The position numbers and the translations under genes are program-made. 64,000 bases of DNA from Actinomycetota bacterium (GTDB taxonomy: Bacteria > Actinomycetota > Actinomycetes > Nanopelagicales > Nanopelagicaceae): contig JAPLBE010000004.1 in assembly GCA_026392935.1 (NCBI GenBank), forward strand, positions 62,001 through 126,000, given 5' to 3'. Of this stretch, positions 16,817 to 25,571 are shown piece by piece. Position 1 is the stretch's first letter; every line of letters starts with the position of its first letter. The notes under the pieces are model-generated. The model saw nothing but the letters and a program-made list of their open reading frames with translations. It was not told where the DNA came from and ran no database searches.

Positions 16817-18426
16817 AGCTATTAGCTCCGGCTCCGGGATGGACTTCAACTGCAGATGTGATTGTGGTTGGTTCTGGTATCGCTGGTTTAACTACTGCGC
16901 TCCAATGCAGAACTTTTGGTTTATCAGTCCTCTTAGTTACTAAGGCGAGCGTTGATGAAGGCTCAACAAAATGGGCACAAGGTGGAATTGCAGCAGCACT
17001 TGGTGATGGTGATTCGCCTGAGCAGCACGAGAAAGACACTTTGGTGGCGGGTGCAGGGCTATGCGATGTGCAAGCGGTGCGCGTTCTTGTCACAGAAGGA
17101 CCGGAAGCTGTTCGTAAGCTGATCGAACGCGGAGCGATTTTTGATAGAGAAGAAAGCGGCGAAATCGCTCTTACTCGTGAAGGAGGGCACCTTCGTAATC
17201 GCATTCTTCACGCCGGTGGAGATGCAACTGGCGCTGAAGTTTCACGCGCTCTCCTTGCCGCTGTGCAAAATGATCCTGACATTGAAGTAGTTGAGAATGC
17301 GCTGGTACTAGATGCACTTAAGAATGATATTGGCGAAGTGTGTGGTGTAACGCTGCACGTTATTGGAGCCGGAAGTCGTGACGGAGTTGGACGAGGAATT
17401 GCAAAAGCTGTTGTGCTTGCAACAGGGGGATTAGGACAAGTATTTGCACAAACAACAAATCCATCGGTATCTACTGGCGATGGAGTAGCGCTTGCATTAC
17501 GAGCTGGTGCCAAAGTTGCCGATGTTGAATTCATTCAATTCCACCCAACAGTTTTATGGTTAGGCAATAACTCTGAAGGTCAACAACCACTTATCAGCGA
17601 AGCAGTTCGCGGAGAAGGTGCTTATCTCCTTGATAATGATGGAAAACGTTTTATGCAGGAGATACATCCACTTGCAGAGTTAGCGCCTCGAGATGTTGTC
17701 GCTATTTCAATTATGCGCGTAATGAATATAGAAAAATCACAGCATGTGTGGCTCGATGTCCGCCATATTGAAGGTTTTGAATCACGATTCCCAACTATTT
17801 ACGCATCGTGTAAAAATAATGGAATAGACCCATTAAATGAGTTAATTCCTGTTGCTCCAGCTTCACACTATGCGTCAGGGGGCGTTCGCGTAGATCTCAA
17901 CGGGCGCACTAGTGTCAATGGCCTATATGCATGTGGTGAAACCGCATGTTCAGGGGTACATGGTGCTAATCGACTTGCTTCTAATTCACTTCTTGAAGGC
18001 TTGGTCTTTAGCGCACGAATTGCTGCGGACATCGCTAACAATCTTCCAGAATTTAGCGAACCAGTAGAGAATGTCTCGCGTGCAATCCTTCTCGACCCGC
18101 AGGTTCGACATGACATTCAAGTAAGTATGAGCCGTGGGGCCGGAGTACTTCGTTCATCCGACTCTCTACTTCGCACAAGTTCGGACTTAACTCGTATCGA
18201 AGATAAATCAAGCACTCAGCCATGTGTTGAAGCATGGGAAACAACAAATCTATTTCAACTCGCACAAGCAATTCTCAAAGCAGCACTTATTCGTCAAGAG
18301 ACAAGAGGTTCGCACTGGCGCGAAGATTTCCCAGAGACAAGCGATGTATGGCGTAAGAGAATCGTTCAGCAACTAGATCAGACTGGATATTGGACAAGTG
18401 GATATCAGGAGGTTGGAATCAAATGA
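16813..18426 (+). CDS. nadB: L-aspartate oxidase
   Basis: A flavoenzyme of 537 residues that oxidises aspartate to iminoaspartate for NAD synthesis. The FAD-binding motif VIVVGSGIAGLTTALQ lies at about 16-31. The family signatures EGSTKWAQGGIAAAL, EFIQFHPTVLW and SHYASGGVRVDLNGRTSV with CSGVHGANRLASNSLLEG are present, followed by the C-terminal helical domain. The partner quinolinate synthase gene nadA, which normally sits beside nadB in Actinobacteria, is missing here. It overlaps nadC by 4 bases. Confidence 0.94.
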   Translation: MKLLAPAPGWTSTADVIVVGSGIAGLTTALQCRTFGLSVLLVTKASVDEGSTKWAQGGIAAALGDGDSPEQHEKDTLVAGAGLCDVQAVRVLVTEGPEAVRKLIERGAIFDREESGEIALTREGGHLRNRILHAGGDATGAEVSRALLAAVQNDPDIEVVENALVLDALKNDIGEVCGVTLHVIGAGSRDGVGRGIAKAVVLATGGLGQVFAQTTNPSVSTGDGVALALRAGAKVADVEFIQFHPTVLWLGNNSEGQQPLISEAVRGEGAYLLDNDGKRFMQEIHPLAELAPRDVVAISIMRVMNIEKSQHVWLDVRHIEGFESRFPTIYASCKNNGIDPLNELIPVAPASHYASGGVRVDLNGRTSVNGLYACGETACSGVHGANRLASNSLLEGLVFSARIAADIANNLPEFSEPVENVSRAILLDPQVRHDIQVSMSRGAGVLRSSDSLLRTSSDLTRIEDKSSTQPCVEAWETTNLFQLAQAILKAALIRQETRGSHWREDFPETSDVWRKRIVQQLDQTGYWTSGYQEVGIK

Positions 18427-19247
18427 TTGACCGTGAGTTAATTAAGCGAGCTCTTGCAGAAGATTTAGATGGTGGCGAAGACATTACATCCGTAGCAACT
18501 GTTACGGGTAACGAAAAAGCAGTAGCTGATTTTGTAGTACGCGCAAATGGTGTCATTGCTGGAGTTGACATGGCAGTTGCTGTGCTTGAAGAAGTTGGAC
18601 TTACAGATATCTCAAAGATTGTTACTGAAGGAACAAGAGTATCTGCGGGAACAACAGTTCTAACTGTTCGTGGCGATACACGTGCGATTTTGCTTGCAGA
18701 AAGAACTGCGTTGAATTTTTTATGTCACTTAAGCGGAATAGCCACTGTCACAAATGCATGGGTAGAAACCATTGCTGGAACATCGTGCAAGATTCGTGAC
18801 ACTCGCAAAACAACGCCAGGAATGCGACAACTTGAAAAATACGCTGTGCGCATGGGCGGTGGAGTTAATCATCGAATGTCTCTTAGTGATGCTGCTCTGA
18901 TTAAAGATAATCACATAGCCGCCGCTGGTGGAGTTGCTGAGGCATTTAAGAGAGTACGCAGCAAGTACCCGCAATCAGAGATCGAGATCGAAGTTGATAA
19001 TTTAGAACAACTTCAAGAAGTATTGCCATTTAAGCCAGACCTCATTCTTTTAGACAATATGAACCCTGATCTATGTGCACAGGCCGTGAAGTTGGTTTCA
19101 GGACAGTGCAAACTTGAAGCATCCGGAGGAATTGCACTTCAGAGCGCACGTACATTTGCCGAAACTGGTGTGGATTATTTAGCAATTGGTGCACTCACCC
19201 ATAGCGCGCCAGTGCTTGATATTGGATTAGATCTGAGAGCGGAGTAG
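18423..19247 (+). CDS. nadC: Nicotinate-nucleotide pyrophosphorylase (carboxylating)
   Basis: The product is 274 residues. It converts quinolinate and PRPP to nicotinate mononucleotide. Typical segments are AEDLDGGEDITS, LAERTALNFLCHLSGIAT, the substrate-binding RDTRKTTPGMRQLEKYAV, GGGVNHRMSLSDAALIKDNH and EASGGIALQSARTFAETGVD. I chose ATG at 18423, seen after AGGAGG and overlapping the nadB stop, over a longer in-frame ATG at 18390 that lies inside nadB without a ribosome site. Confidence 0.94.
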   Translation: MIDRELIKRALAEDLDGGEDITSVATVTGNEKAVADFVVRANGVIAGVDMAVAVLEEVGLTDISKIVTEGTRVSAGTTVLTVRGDTRAILLAERTALNFLCHLSGIATVTNAWVETIAGTSCKIRDTRKTTPGMRQLEKYAVRMGGGVNHRMSLSDAALIKDNHIAAAGGVAEAFKRVRSKYPQSEIEIEVDNLEQLQEVLPFKPDLILLDNMNPDLCAQAVKLVSGQCKLEASGGIALQSARTFAETGVDYLAIGALTHSAPVLDIGLDLRAE

Positions 19248-19249
19248 TC

Positions 19250-20017
19250 ATGTTGTTAACTGTCGATGTAGGAAACACCAATACGGTTCTGGGAATCTTC
19301 AATGGCCCAGATCTGATGAAATCGTGGAGAGTCAAGACTGACCCACGTACGACAGCAGATGAGTTGTGGTTGCAGTACAGCGCACTTGTTGCAGAGTACA
19401 AAGTTTCGGCGCTATCAATTTGTTCAACGGTTCCGGCAACGCTACGCGAATTACGAACAATGATTAATTCATACTTCCACGATATTCCAGTCACGATTGT
19501 TGAACCAGGAACAAAGACTGGAGTGCAGTTACTAGTCGATAATCCAAAGGAGATTGGCGCTGATCGAATCGTCAATACTCTGGCAGCTCACACTCTTTTT
19601 GGCGGTCCAGCAATTGTTGTTGATTTTGGTACCTCAACAAATCTCGATGTTGTCTCGCCTAAGGGAGAATTTCTCGGAGGTGCGTTAGCTCCAGGAATTG
19701 AAATTTCGGTTGACGCACTCGCAGCACGCGCCGCGCAGTTAAGAAAAGTTGAATTGATTCGCCCAAAAAATGTAATTGGAAAGAACACTGTAGAAGCACT
19801 TCAATCCGGAACCATTTTTGGTTTCGCAGGACAAGTAGATGGCTTGGTAGAGCGAATTATCGATGAATTAGCACTGAGTTACGAGCAACGGCCAACTGTT
19901 ATTGCGACCGGCGGATTGGCCCCATTGATGATTGGTGTTTCAGAAACTATTGATGAACACGAGCCCGATCTGACCCTTATTGGACTTCGTCTCATACACG
20001 AGAAGAACAACTCTTAA
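19250..20017 (+). CDS. coaX: Type III pantothenate kinase
   Basis: The product is 255 residues of the ASKHA fold. It phosphorylates pantothenate, the first step of CoA synthesis. The nucleotide motif TVDVGNTNTVLGIF is at residues 3-16, with GADRIVNTLAA (about 103), IVVDFGTSTNLDVVS and the ATGGLAPL adenosine site near the C-terminus. It ends an operon that makes and phosphorylates pantothenate (panC, coaX) and makes NAD (nadB, nadC). A GGAG ribosome site precedes the start. Confidence 0.92.
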   Translation: MLLTVDVGNTNTVLGIFNGPDLMKSWRVKTDPRTTADELWLQYSALVAEYKVSALSICSTVPATLRELRTMINSYFHDIPVTIVEPGTKTGVQLLVDNPKEIGADRIVNTLAAHTLFGGPAIVVDFGTSTNLDVVSPKGEFLGGALAPGIEISVDALAARAAQLRKVELIRPKNVIGKNTVEALQSGTIFGFAGQVDGLVERIIDELALSYEQRPTVIATGGLAPLMIGVSETIDEHEPDLTLIGLRLIHEKNNS

Positions 20018-20050
20018 TAATTTTTTGAGCTAGGTACGTCGCTGCAAGGG

Positions 20051-20056
20051 TAGACT
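20051..20056 (+). promoter_or_regulatory. -10 box of lysS (near-leaderless)
   Basis: TAGACT is followed by ten bases and ATG at 20067, predicting a leader of about four bases. TTGAGC at 20025 could be a -35 box, but the 20-base spacing is long. Confidence 0.4.
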
Positions 20057-20066
20057 CTGCGCCACT

Positions 20067-21575
20067 ATGACAACTGAGAATTCACCAGCCACAGAAGACG
20101 ATTTACCGGAACAACTTCGGATTCGTCGCGAGAAGCGCGCCAACCTTCTCGAGCGTGGAATTGAGCCATATCCAGTTGCTGTCCCTCGCACAAAATCACT
20201 TAAAGATGTTCGCGAAAAATACACTTCGCTAGAAACCGACATTGCCACAGGTGACATTGAAAGCCTTACCGGCCGAATCATTTTTAAGCGCGACACTGGA
20301 AAACTTTGCTTTGCAACGCTACGCGAAGGTGATGGAACAGAACTTCAAGCGATGTTCTCTTTAGATAAAGTTGGCGAGGAATCACTTGATGCCTGGAAAT
20401 CAGATATTGATTTAGGGGATTTAGTCTCGGTTACCGGAGAAATCATTACTTCAAAGCGTGGCGAGTTATCAATTTTGGCCAACTCTTGGGCACTTGCCTC
20501 AAAATCACTACGTCCGCTTCCAAATGATCATAAGCCAATGTCGGAAGAGACTCGTGTTCGCATGCGTTATGTAGATTTAATTGTGCGCCCTGAAGCTAGA
20601 AGTGCAGCACGCATGCGCCCGACAGTAATGCGCTCCTTACGTGAAACTTTTAATAACGAAAGTTTTATCGAAGTTGAAACTCCCATGTTGCAAGTTATGC
20701 ATGGTGGCGCGGCAGCACGTCCCTTTAAGACTTTCAGTAATGCATATGACATGGATTTGTACATGCGCATTGCGCCTGAGCTATTCCTTAAGCGTTGCGT
20801 CGTGGGAGGGATCGAGCGAGTTTTTGAAATCAATCGCAATTTCCGCAATGAAGGTGCAGACTCATCGCACTCACCAGAGTTTGCCATGGTCGAGTCATAC
20901 ATGGCATACGGTGATTGGCGCTCTATCGCCGATGTAACTCGTTCACTTATTCAAAGCGCTGCAATGGCCGTTGCCGGCTCTCATGTTGTAACTCACCACA
21001 ATGGTCGTGAAGCGAATCTGGGCGGTGCATGGAAAGAAATTTCTCTCTACGACGCAATTTCAGAAGGCGTAGGAGAAGAAGTAACAGCGCTTACTTCTAT
21101 CGAAACCCTGAAGAAGTACGCCACAAAATTGGGCATGAAAGTCGATCCTAAGTGGGTTACAGGCAAGCTCGCAGAAGAAATATTCGAACATGTTGCGCAA
21201 GATAAATTAGTTGAACCGACATTTGTAATGGGTTACCCAGTTGATACTTCACCACTTGTGCGAGCTCATCGCGATATTCCTGGCGTTGTCGAAAAATGGG
21301 ATCTCTATGTAGATGGCTTTGAATTAGCTACTGGATATTCAGAGCTTATTGACCCAGTTATTCAACGCGATAGATTAATTGAGCAAGCTCAACTAGGCGC
21401 TAAGGGTGATTTAGAAGCGATGCAAGTAGATGAAGATTTCCTACGTGCCATGGAATTTGGAATGCCACCAATGGGCGGAATGGGTATGGGTGTAGATCGG
21501 TTACTCATGGCTCTTACTGGACTTGGAATTCGAGAGACAATTTTGTTCCCATTAGTTAAGCCAGAAGTTGAATAA
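20067..21575 (+). CDS. lysS: Lysyl-tRNA synthetase, class II
   Basis: The product is 502 residues. An N-terminal OB-fold anticodon-binding domain (about 60-165) is followed by the class II catalytic core with motif 1 (RMRYVDLIVRPEARSAARMR, about 170), motif 2 (FEINRNFRNEGADSSHSPEF, about 254) and motif 3 (GMGMGVDRLLMALTG, about 476-490). It charges tRNA-Lys. The order coaX-lysS-clpC is the same as in mycobacteria. The acetyltransferase gene follows three bases after its stop codon. Confidence 0.95.
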   Translation: MTTENSPATEDDLPEQLRIRREKRANLLERGIEPYPVAVPRTKSLKDVREKYTSLETDIATGDIESLTGRIIFKRDTGKLCFATLREGDGTELQAMFSLDKVGEESLDAWKSDIDLGDLVSVTGEIITSKRGELSILANSWALASKSLRPLPNDHKPMSEETRVRMRYVDLIVRPEARSAARMRPTVMRSLRETFNNESFIEVETPMLQVMHGGAAARPFKTFSNAYDMDLYMRIAPELFLKRCVVGGIERVFEINRNFRNEGADSSHSPEFAMVESYMAYGDWRSIADVTRSLIQSAAMAVAGSHVVTHHNGREANLGGAWKEISLYDAISEGVGEEVTALTSIETLKKYATKLGMKVDPKWVTGKLAEEIFEHVAQDKLVEPTFVMGYPVDTSPLVRAHRDIPGVVEKWDLYVDGFELATGYSELIDPVIQRDRLIEQAQLGAKGDLEAMQVDEDFLRAMEFGMPPMGGMGMGVDRLLMALTGLGIRETILFPLVKPEVE

Positions 21576-21577
21576 CA

Positions 21578-22072
21578 ATGCTGATTATTCGTCCCGCAAA
21601 AACTACTGACGTAAAAGCGATTCGCGAGCTAGTCGATTCATATGCAGCGCCAGGTCAGATGCTTTCTAAAGAGACAGTGACACTATTTGAAAGTGTTCAG
21701 GAATTTACCGTTGCAGAAAAGGATGGCGTAATAGTTGGATGCGGTGCGCTACATATTCTTTGGGAAGACTTAGCTGAAGTTCGAACTGTTGCTGTTGAGA
21801 AAAATCTTCACAAACAGGGCATTGGCCACAAAATTTTGGAAACGATTATTCAGAGAGCCCGCGAACTTGGAGTAACTCGAATCTTCTGCCTTACATTCCA
21901 AACCGAATTCTTTGGTCGACATGGTTTTGAAGAAATTCATGGCACCCCTGTTGATCCCGATGTCTATCAACAGTTACTTCGTTCCTACGATGCCGGAGTC
22001 GCCGAATTCTTGGATCTCGAGTCAGTAAAGCCAAATACCTTGGGCAATACCCGCATGCTTCGAACTCTCTAG
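21578..22072 (+). CDS. GNAT amino-acid N-acetyltransferase, ArgA-like
   Basis: A single GNAT domain of 164 residues. The acetyl-CoA-binding motif is VRTVAVEKNLHKQGIGHKIL (about 68-87, R/Q-x-x-G-x-G/A type), and the end region is FLTFQTEFFGRHGFEEIHGT-like. The whole form resembles the short actinobacterial glutamate N-acetyltransferase (Rv2747 type) used for the first arginine step when classical ArgA is absent. It follows lysS by two bases, so co-transcription is likely. The substrate is inferred; other amino acids are possible. Confidence 0.7.
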   Translation: MLIIRPAKTTDVKAIRELVDSYAAPGQMLSKETVTLFESVQEFTVAEKDGVIVGCGALHILWEDLAEVRTVAVEKNLHKQGIGHKILETIIQRARELGVTRIFCLTFQTEFFGRHGFEEIHGTPVDPDVYQQLLRSYDAGVAEFLDLESVKPNTLGNTRMLRTL

Positions 22073-22096
22073 ACCCACCACCTCTAGTATTTTTAA

Positions 22097-22108
22097 GGGA
22101 ATATTCCC
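22097..22108. promoter_or_regulatory. 12-bp perfect palindrome upstream of clpC
   Basis: GGGAATATTCCC is a perfect palindrome inside the 137-base gap between the acetyltransferase gene and clpC, the second longest intergenic stretch in the window. The spacing suits an operator or part of a weak terminator for the lysS unit. It does not look like CIRCE, HAIR or a ClgR site. The regulator is unknown. Confidence 0.35.
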
Positions 22109-22171
22109 CCCATATTTAGGGTTCTACGAGGCATAGAGCAATCCACCTCGCGCCTTGCCCGTGCTGGGTTA

Positions 22172-22177
22172 TAGGCT
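22172..22177 (+). promoter_or_regulatory. Probable -10 box and ribosome site of clpC
   Basis: TAGGCT would start a transcript near 22184 with a leader of about 26 bases. The leader contains AGAAGGAG (22195-22202), seven bases before the ATG. Unlike most unit heads in the window, clpC has a full Shine-Dalgarno leader. Confidence 0.4.
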
Positions 22178-22209
22178 TACCACAGCACTAGAAAAGAAGG
22201 AGTCTGCCC

Positions 22210-24708
22210 ATGTTTGAGCGCTTTACCGACCGAGCTCGACGAGTTGTTGTTTTGGCTCAAGAAGAAGCACGCATGCTCAATCACAACTACATCGGCACTG
22301 AACACATTCTCCTTGGTCTCATTCACGAAGGTGAAGGCGTTGCAGCAAAGGGACTCGAATCTCTGGGAATTTCACTTGAAGGCGTGCGCGCTCAGGTTGA
22401 AGAAATTATTGGTCAAGGCCAGCAAGCACCAAGTGGTCATATTCCATTTACTCCACGTGCAAAGAAAGTTCTTGAACTCTCACTTCGCGAAGCGCTTCAA
22501 CTAGGACATAACTACATCGGAACAGAACACATTCTTCTCGGATTAATCCGCGAAGGTGAAGGAGTTGCAGCACAGGTTCTTGTAAAGCTTGGTGCAGATC
22601 TCAATCGTGTTCGCCAACAAGTTATTCAACTGCTTTCTGGTTACCAAGGAAAAGAAGCAGTTACACAGGGTGGACCAGCAGAAGGAACTCCTTCTACTTC
22701 GCTCGTACTTGATCAGTTTGGAAGAAACCTCACTGCTGCAGCACGTGAAGGAAAACTTGACCCAGTAATTGGTCGCGAAAATGAAATTGAACGTGTGATG
22801 CAAATTCTTTCACGTCGAACAAAGAACAATCCGGTGCTCATCGGAGAACCTGGAGTTGGAAAGACTGCAGTTGTCGAAGGTTTAGCGCAAGCAATTGCAA
22901 AAAATGATGTACCTGAAACTCTTAAAGATAAGCAGCTCTACTCACTTGATCTCGGAGCACTCGTTGCAGGTTCACGTTACCGCGGAGACTTTGAAGAGCG
23001 TTTGAAGAAGGTTCTAAAGGAGATTAAAACTCGCGGAGACATCATCATCTTCATCGATGAAATTCATACTCTTGTAGGCGCTGGTGCAGCAGAAGGTGCA
23101 ATTGATGCTGCAAGCATCTTGAAGCCAATGCTTGCGCGAGGAGAGCTCCAGACAATTGGCGCAACGACTCTTGATGAATATCGCAAGCACATTGAAAAGG
23201 ATGCAGCTTTAGAGCGTCGTTTCCAGCCTATTCAGGTGAAGGAACCTTCTGTAGCGCACACAATTGAAATTCTTAAGGGGCTACGCGATCGCTACGAAAC
23301 TCACCACAGAGTTTCTATTACTGACGGCGCACTTGCTGCGGCTGCAAATATGGCAGATCGATATGTTTCAGATCGCTTCCTTCCGGATAAAGCAATTGAT
23401 CTCATTGATGAGGCAGGTTCACGTCTACGCATTAAGCGTATGACCGCACCTGCAGAGCTCCGTGAATTCGATGACAAAATCGCAGAAGCTCGCAAAGCAA
23501 AAGAATCTGCAATTGATGGACAAGATTTCGAAGGCGCAGCAGCACTTCGCGATAAAGAGAAGACTCTAATTCTTGAGAAGCAAGAAGCTGAAAAGAATTG
23601 GAAAGCTACTGATTTAGATAAGGTCACGGAAGTTGATGAAGAACTCATTGCTCAAGTGCTCTCTATCTCAACAGGTATTCCTGTCTTTAAATTAACTGAA
23701 GAAGAAACAGCCCGACTCCTTCGCATGGAAGATGAGCTACACCGTCGCGTCATCGGCCAAGATCAAGCAATTAAGGCCTTGTCACAAGCTATTCGACGTA
23801 CTCGCGCAGGGTTAAAAGATCCAAAGCGCCCTGGCGGTTCATTTATCTTCGCGGGCCCATCAGGTGTTGGTAAGACAGAACTTTCTCGCACACTTGCATC
23901 ATTCCTCTTTGGTGATGAAACAGCGCTGATTCAACTTGATATGTCTGAATACTCAGAACGTCACACTGCATCACGTCTCTTCGGTGCACCTCCAGGATAT
24001 GTTGGATACGACGAAGGTGGACAGCTCACTGAGAAAGTACGCCGTCGTCCATTCTCTGTAGTTCTTTTCGATGAAATCGAAAAAGCTCACCCAGATATCT
24101 TTAACTCACTTCTTCAAGTTCTTGAAGATGGTCGCCTTACAGATTCACAAGGGCGCACAGTAGATTTCAAGAATACCGTCATCATCATGACTACAAACCT
24201 TGGAACAAGAGATATCTCTAAATCTCTCGGCTTAGGTTTTGCCAACGCCGATGATGACCTCACTAATTACGATCGCATGAAGGGCAAAGTTCAGGACGAG
24301 CTTAAAAATCACTTCCGTCCAGAATTCCTCAACCGTATCGATGATGTCATTGTCTTCCACCAGCTCACCAAGGGTCAGATCATTCAGATCGTAGATTTGA
24401 TGATTGCCAATCTTGACGAGCGCCTTAAGTCAAAAGATATGGGAATCGAACTCACACAAGCTGCAAAAGATCTCCTTGCTGCTCGAGGTTACGACCCACT
24501 TCTTGGCGCCCGACCTCTGCGTCGAGTTATCCAACGCGAAATCGAAGACTCTCTCTCAGAGCGAATTCTCTTTAGCGAACTCAAAGCAGGAGAAATCATT
24601 GTTGTCGATGTTGAAGGTGAGGATGCGGATGCGAAATTCACATTCACTGGTTCACCTAAAGTCGCATCACCTGATACTCCAGAAGATTTAGCAGAAGCAG
24701 CAAAATAG
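22210..24708 (+). CDS. clpC: ATP-dependent Clp protease ATP-binding subunit ClpC
   Basis: An unfoldase of 832 residues that feeds ClpP. Two N-terminal Clp repeats ([19 protein letters not shown] and [19 protein letters not shown]) are followed by AAA-1 with Walker A GEPGVGKT (about 215). A UVR/M-domain coiled coil (about 415-460) identifies ClpC rather than ClpA. AAA-2 carries Walker A GPSGVGKT (about 553), and the ClpP-binding VGF/LGF-type loop is near [11 protein letters not shown]. It is normally essential in Actinobacteria. A hairpin lies right after its stop codon. Confidence 0.96.
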   Translation: MFERFTDRARRVVVLAQEEARMLNHNYIGTEHILLGLIHEGEGVAAKGLESLGISLEGVRAQVEEIIGQGQQAPSGHIPFTPRAKKVLELSLREALQLGHNYIGTEHILLGLIREGEGVAAQVLVKLGADLNRVRQQVIQLLSGYQGKEAVTQGGPAEGTPSTSLVLDQFGRNLTAAAREGKLDPVIGRENEIERVMQILSRRTKNNPVLIGEPGVGKTAVVEGLAQAIAKNDVPETLKDKQLYSLDLGALVAGSRYRGDFEERLKKVLKEIKTRGDIIIFIDEIHTLVGAGAAEGAIDAASILKPMLARGELQTIGATTLDEYRKHIEKDAALERRFQPIQVKEPSVAHTIEILKGLRDRYETHHRVSITDGALAAAANMADRYVSDRFLPDKAIDLIDEAGSRLRIKRMTAPAELREFDDKIAEARKAKESAIDGQDFEGAAALRDKEKTLILEKQEAEKNWKATDLDKVTEVDEELIAQVLSISTGIPVFKLTEEETARLLRMEDELHRRVIGQDQAIKALSQAIRRTRAGLKDPKRPGGSFIFAGPSGVGKTELSRTLASFLFGDETALIQLDMSEYSERHTASRLFGAPPGYVGYDEGGQLTEKVRRRPFSVVLFDEIEKAHPDIFNSLLQVLEDGRLTDSQGRTVDFKNTVIIMTTNLGTRDISKSLGLGFANADDDLTNYDRMKGKVQDELKNHFRPEFLNRIDDVIVFHQLTKGQIIQIVDLMIANLDERLKSKDMGIELTQAAKDLLAARGYDPLLGARPLRRVIQREIEDSLSERILFSELKAGEIIVVDVEGEDADAKFTFTGSPKVASPDTPEDLAEAAK

Positions 24709-24710
24709 TT

Positions 24711-24731
24711 TTCTCACCTAGGAAGTGAGAA
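24711..24731. terminator. Bidirectional hairpin terminator between clpC and mutY
   Basis: TTCTCAC and GTGAGAA form a perfect 7-bp stem around a 7-base loop. On the plus strand the stem is followed by TTTAT, and on the minus strand by AAACTATTTT. It covers the last codons of mutY, so one element can end both convergent transcripts. Confidence 0.6.
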
Positions 24732-25571
24732 TTTATCTCGGCCTCTAGCTTCAATTAACCCATCATCGAGCAGGGTTAATAGTGCTTTTTCGAGTTGAGA
24801 AGGAACATCCCACAGTTCTTGGATTTGTGCGCGAGTAAGAATTTCATTTTCGCGAAGTGATTGCACAATTGCGCCTCTGCACTGGCGATCTGTCCCATGC
24901 CACGTTTGCCGGCGCTTTACTATCTCTGATTGTGGGTAATCCAAACTTCTCCATACGCAATGATCAGAGACTGGACACACTGCGCACTTGGGGGATTGAG
25001 AAGTGCATACGAGTGCACCGAGTTCCATAGTCGCAGCCGCCCAGATGTGAGGATCCTTCTTAGGAATCAACTGTTCATAACGCGCTTTCTCCTCTTTAGT
25101 TGCGGAGTTTGTAGGAGATTGAAATCCGTCATATAAACGGGCAAACAGTCTGCGAATATTTATATCAAGAACAAGTGATCTCTGTGAAAATGCGAAAGCG
25201 ACCATAGCCGCGGCTGTGTATTCGCCAACACCTGGAAGTTTTCTCAATTCAGATTCTGTTGTGGGGATTTTCCCACCGTGGTGAATAGTGATTTCTTTTG
25301 CACACTCATGCAACCGCAGTGCACGTCGTGGATATCCCAGGCGTCCCCATGCAGTAATTACCTCTGCAGGAGTGGCTTTTGCAAGTGCGGCGGCATTTGG
25401 CCACTTTTGCATCCAGAGGCTGTAAACCGGAAGAACTCGATTAACTGGAGTTTGTTGCAACATGAATTCTGAAACAAGAATTCCCCAGGCATCTGCTTTG
25501 CGCCATGGAAGATCTCTTTTATTCTTTTTAAACCACTGAGATATTTCTTTGTCATAGACCTTGACGCTCAT
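24714..25571 (-). CDS. mutY: A/G-specific adenine glycosylase
   Basis: The product is 285 residues. It removes adenine mispaired with 8-oxoguanine. The helix-hairpin-helix is LPGVGEYTAAAM (about 112-123). The catalytic glutamate is in SEFMLQQTPV (E35) and the catalytic aspartate in LDINIRRLF (D136). The [4Fe-4S] ligands are C189-x6-C196-x2-C199-x5-C205. The MutT-like C-terminal domain of E. coli MutY (350 residues) is missing and replaced by a short winged-helix-like tail, so 8-oxoG recognition may be weaker. It begins at the radA stop codon (operon radA-mutY). Confidence 0.92.
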   Translation of the reverse strand: MSVKVYDKEISQWFKKNKRDLPWRKADAWGILVSEFMLQQTPVNRVLPVYSLWMQKWPNAAALAKATPAEVITAWGRLGYPRRALRLHECAKEITIHHGGKIPTTESELRKLPGVGEYTAAAMVAFAFSQRSLVLDINIRRLFARLYDGFQSPTNSATKEEKARYEQLIPKKDPHIWAAATMELGALVCTSQSPKCAVCPVSDHCVWRSLDYPQSEIVKRRQTWHGTDRQCRGAIVQSLRENEILTRAQIQELWDVPSQLEKALLTLLDDGLIEARGRDKFSLPR

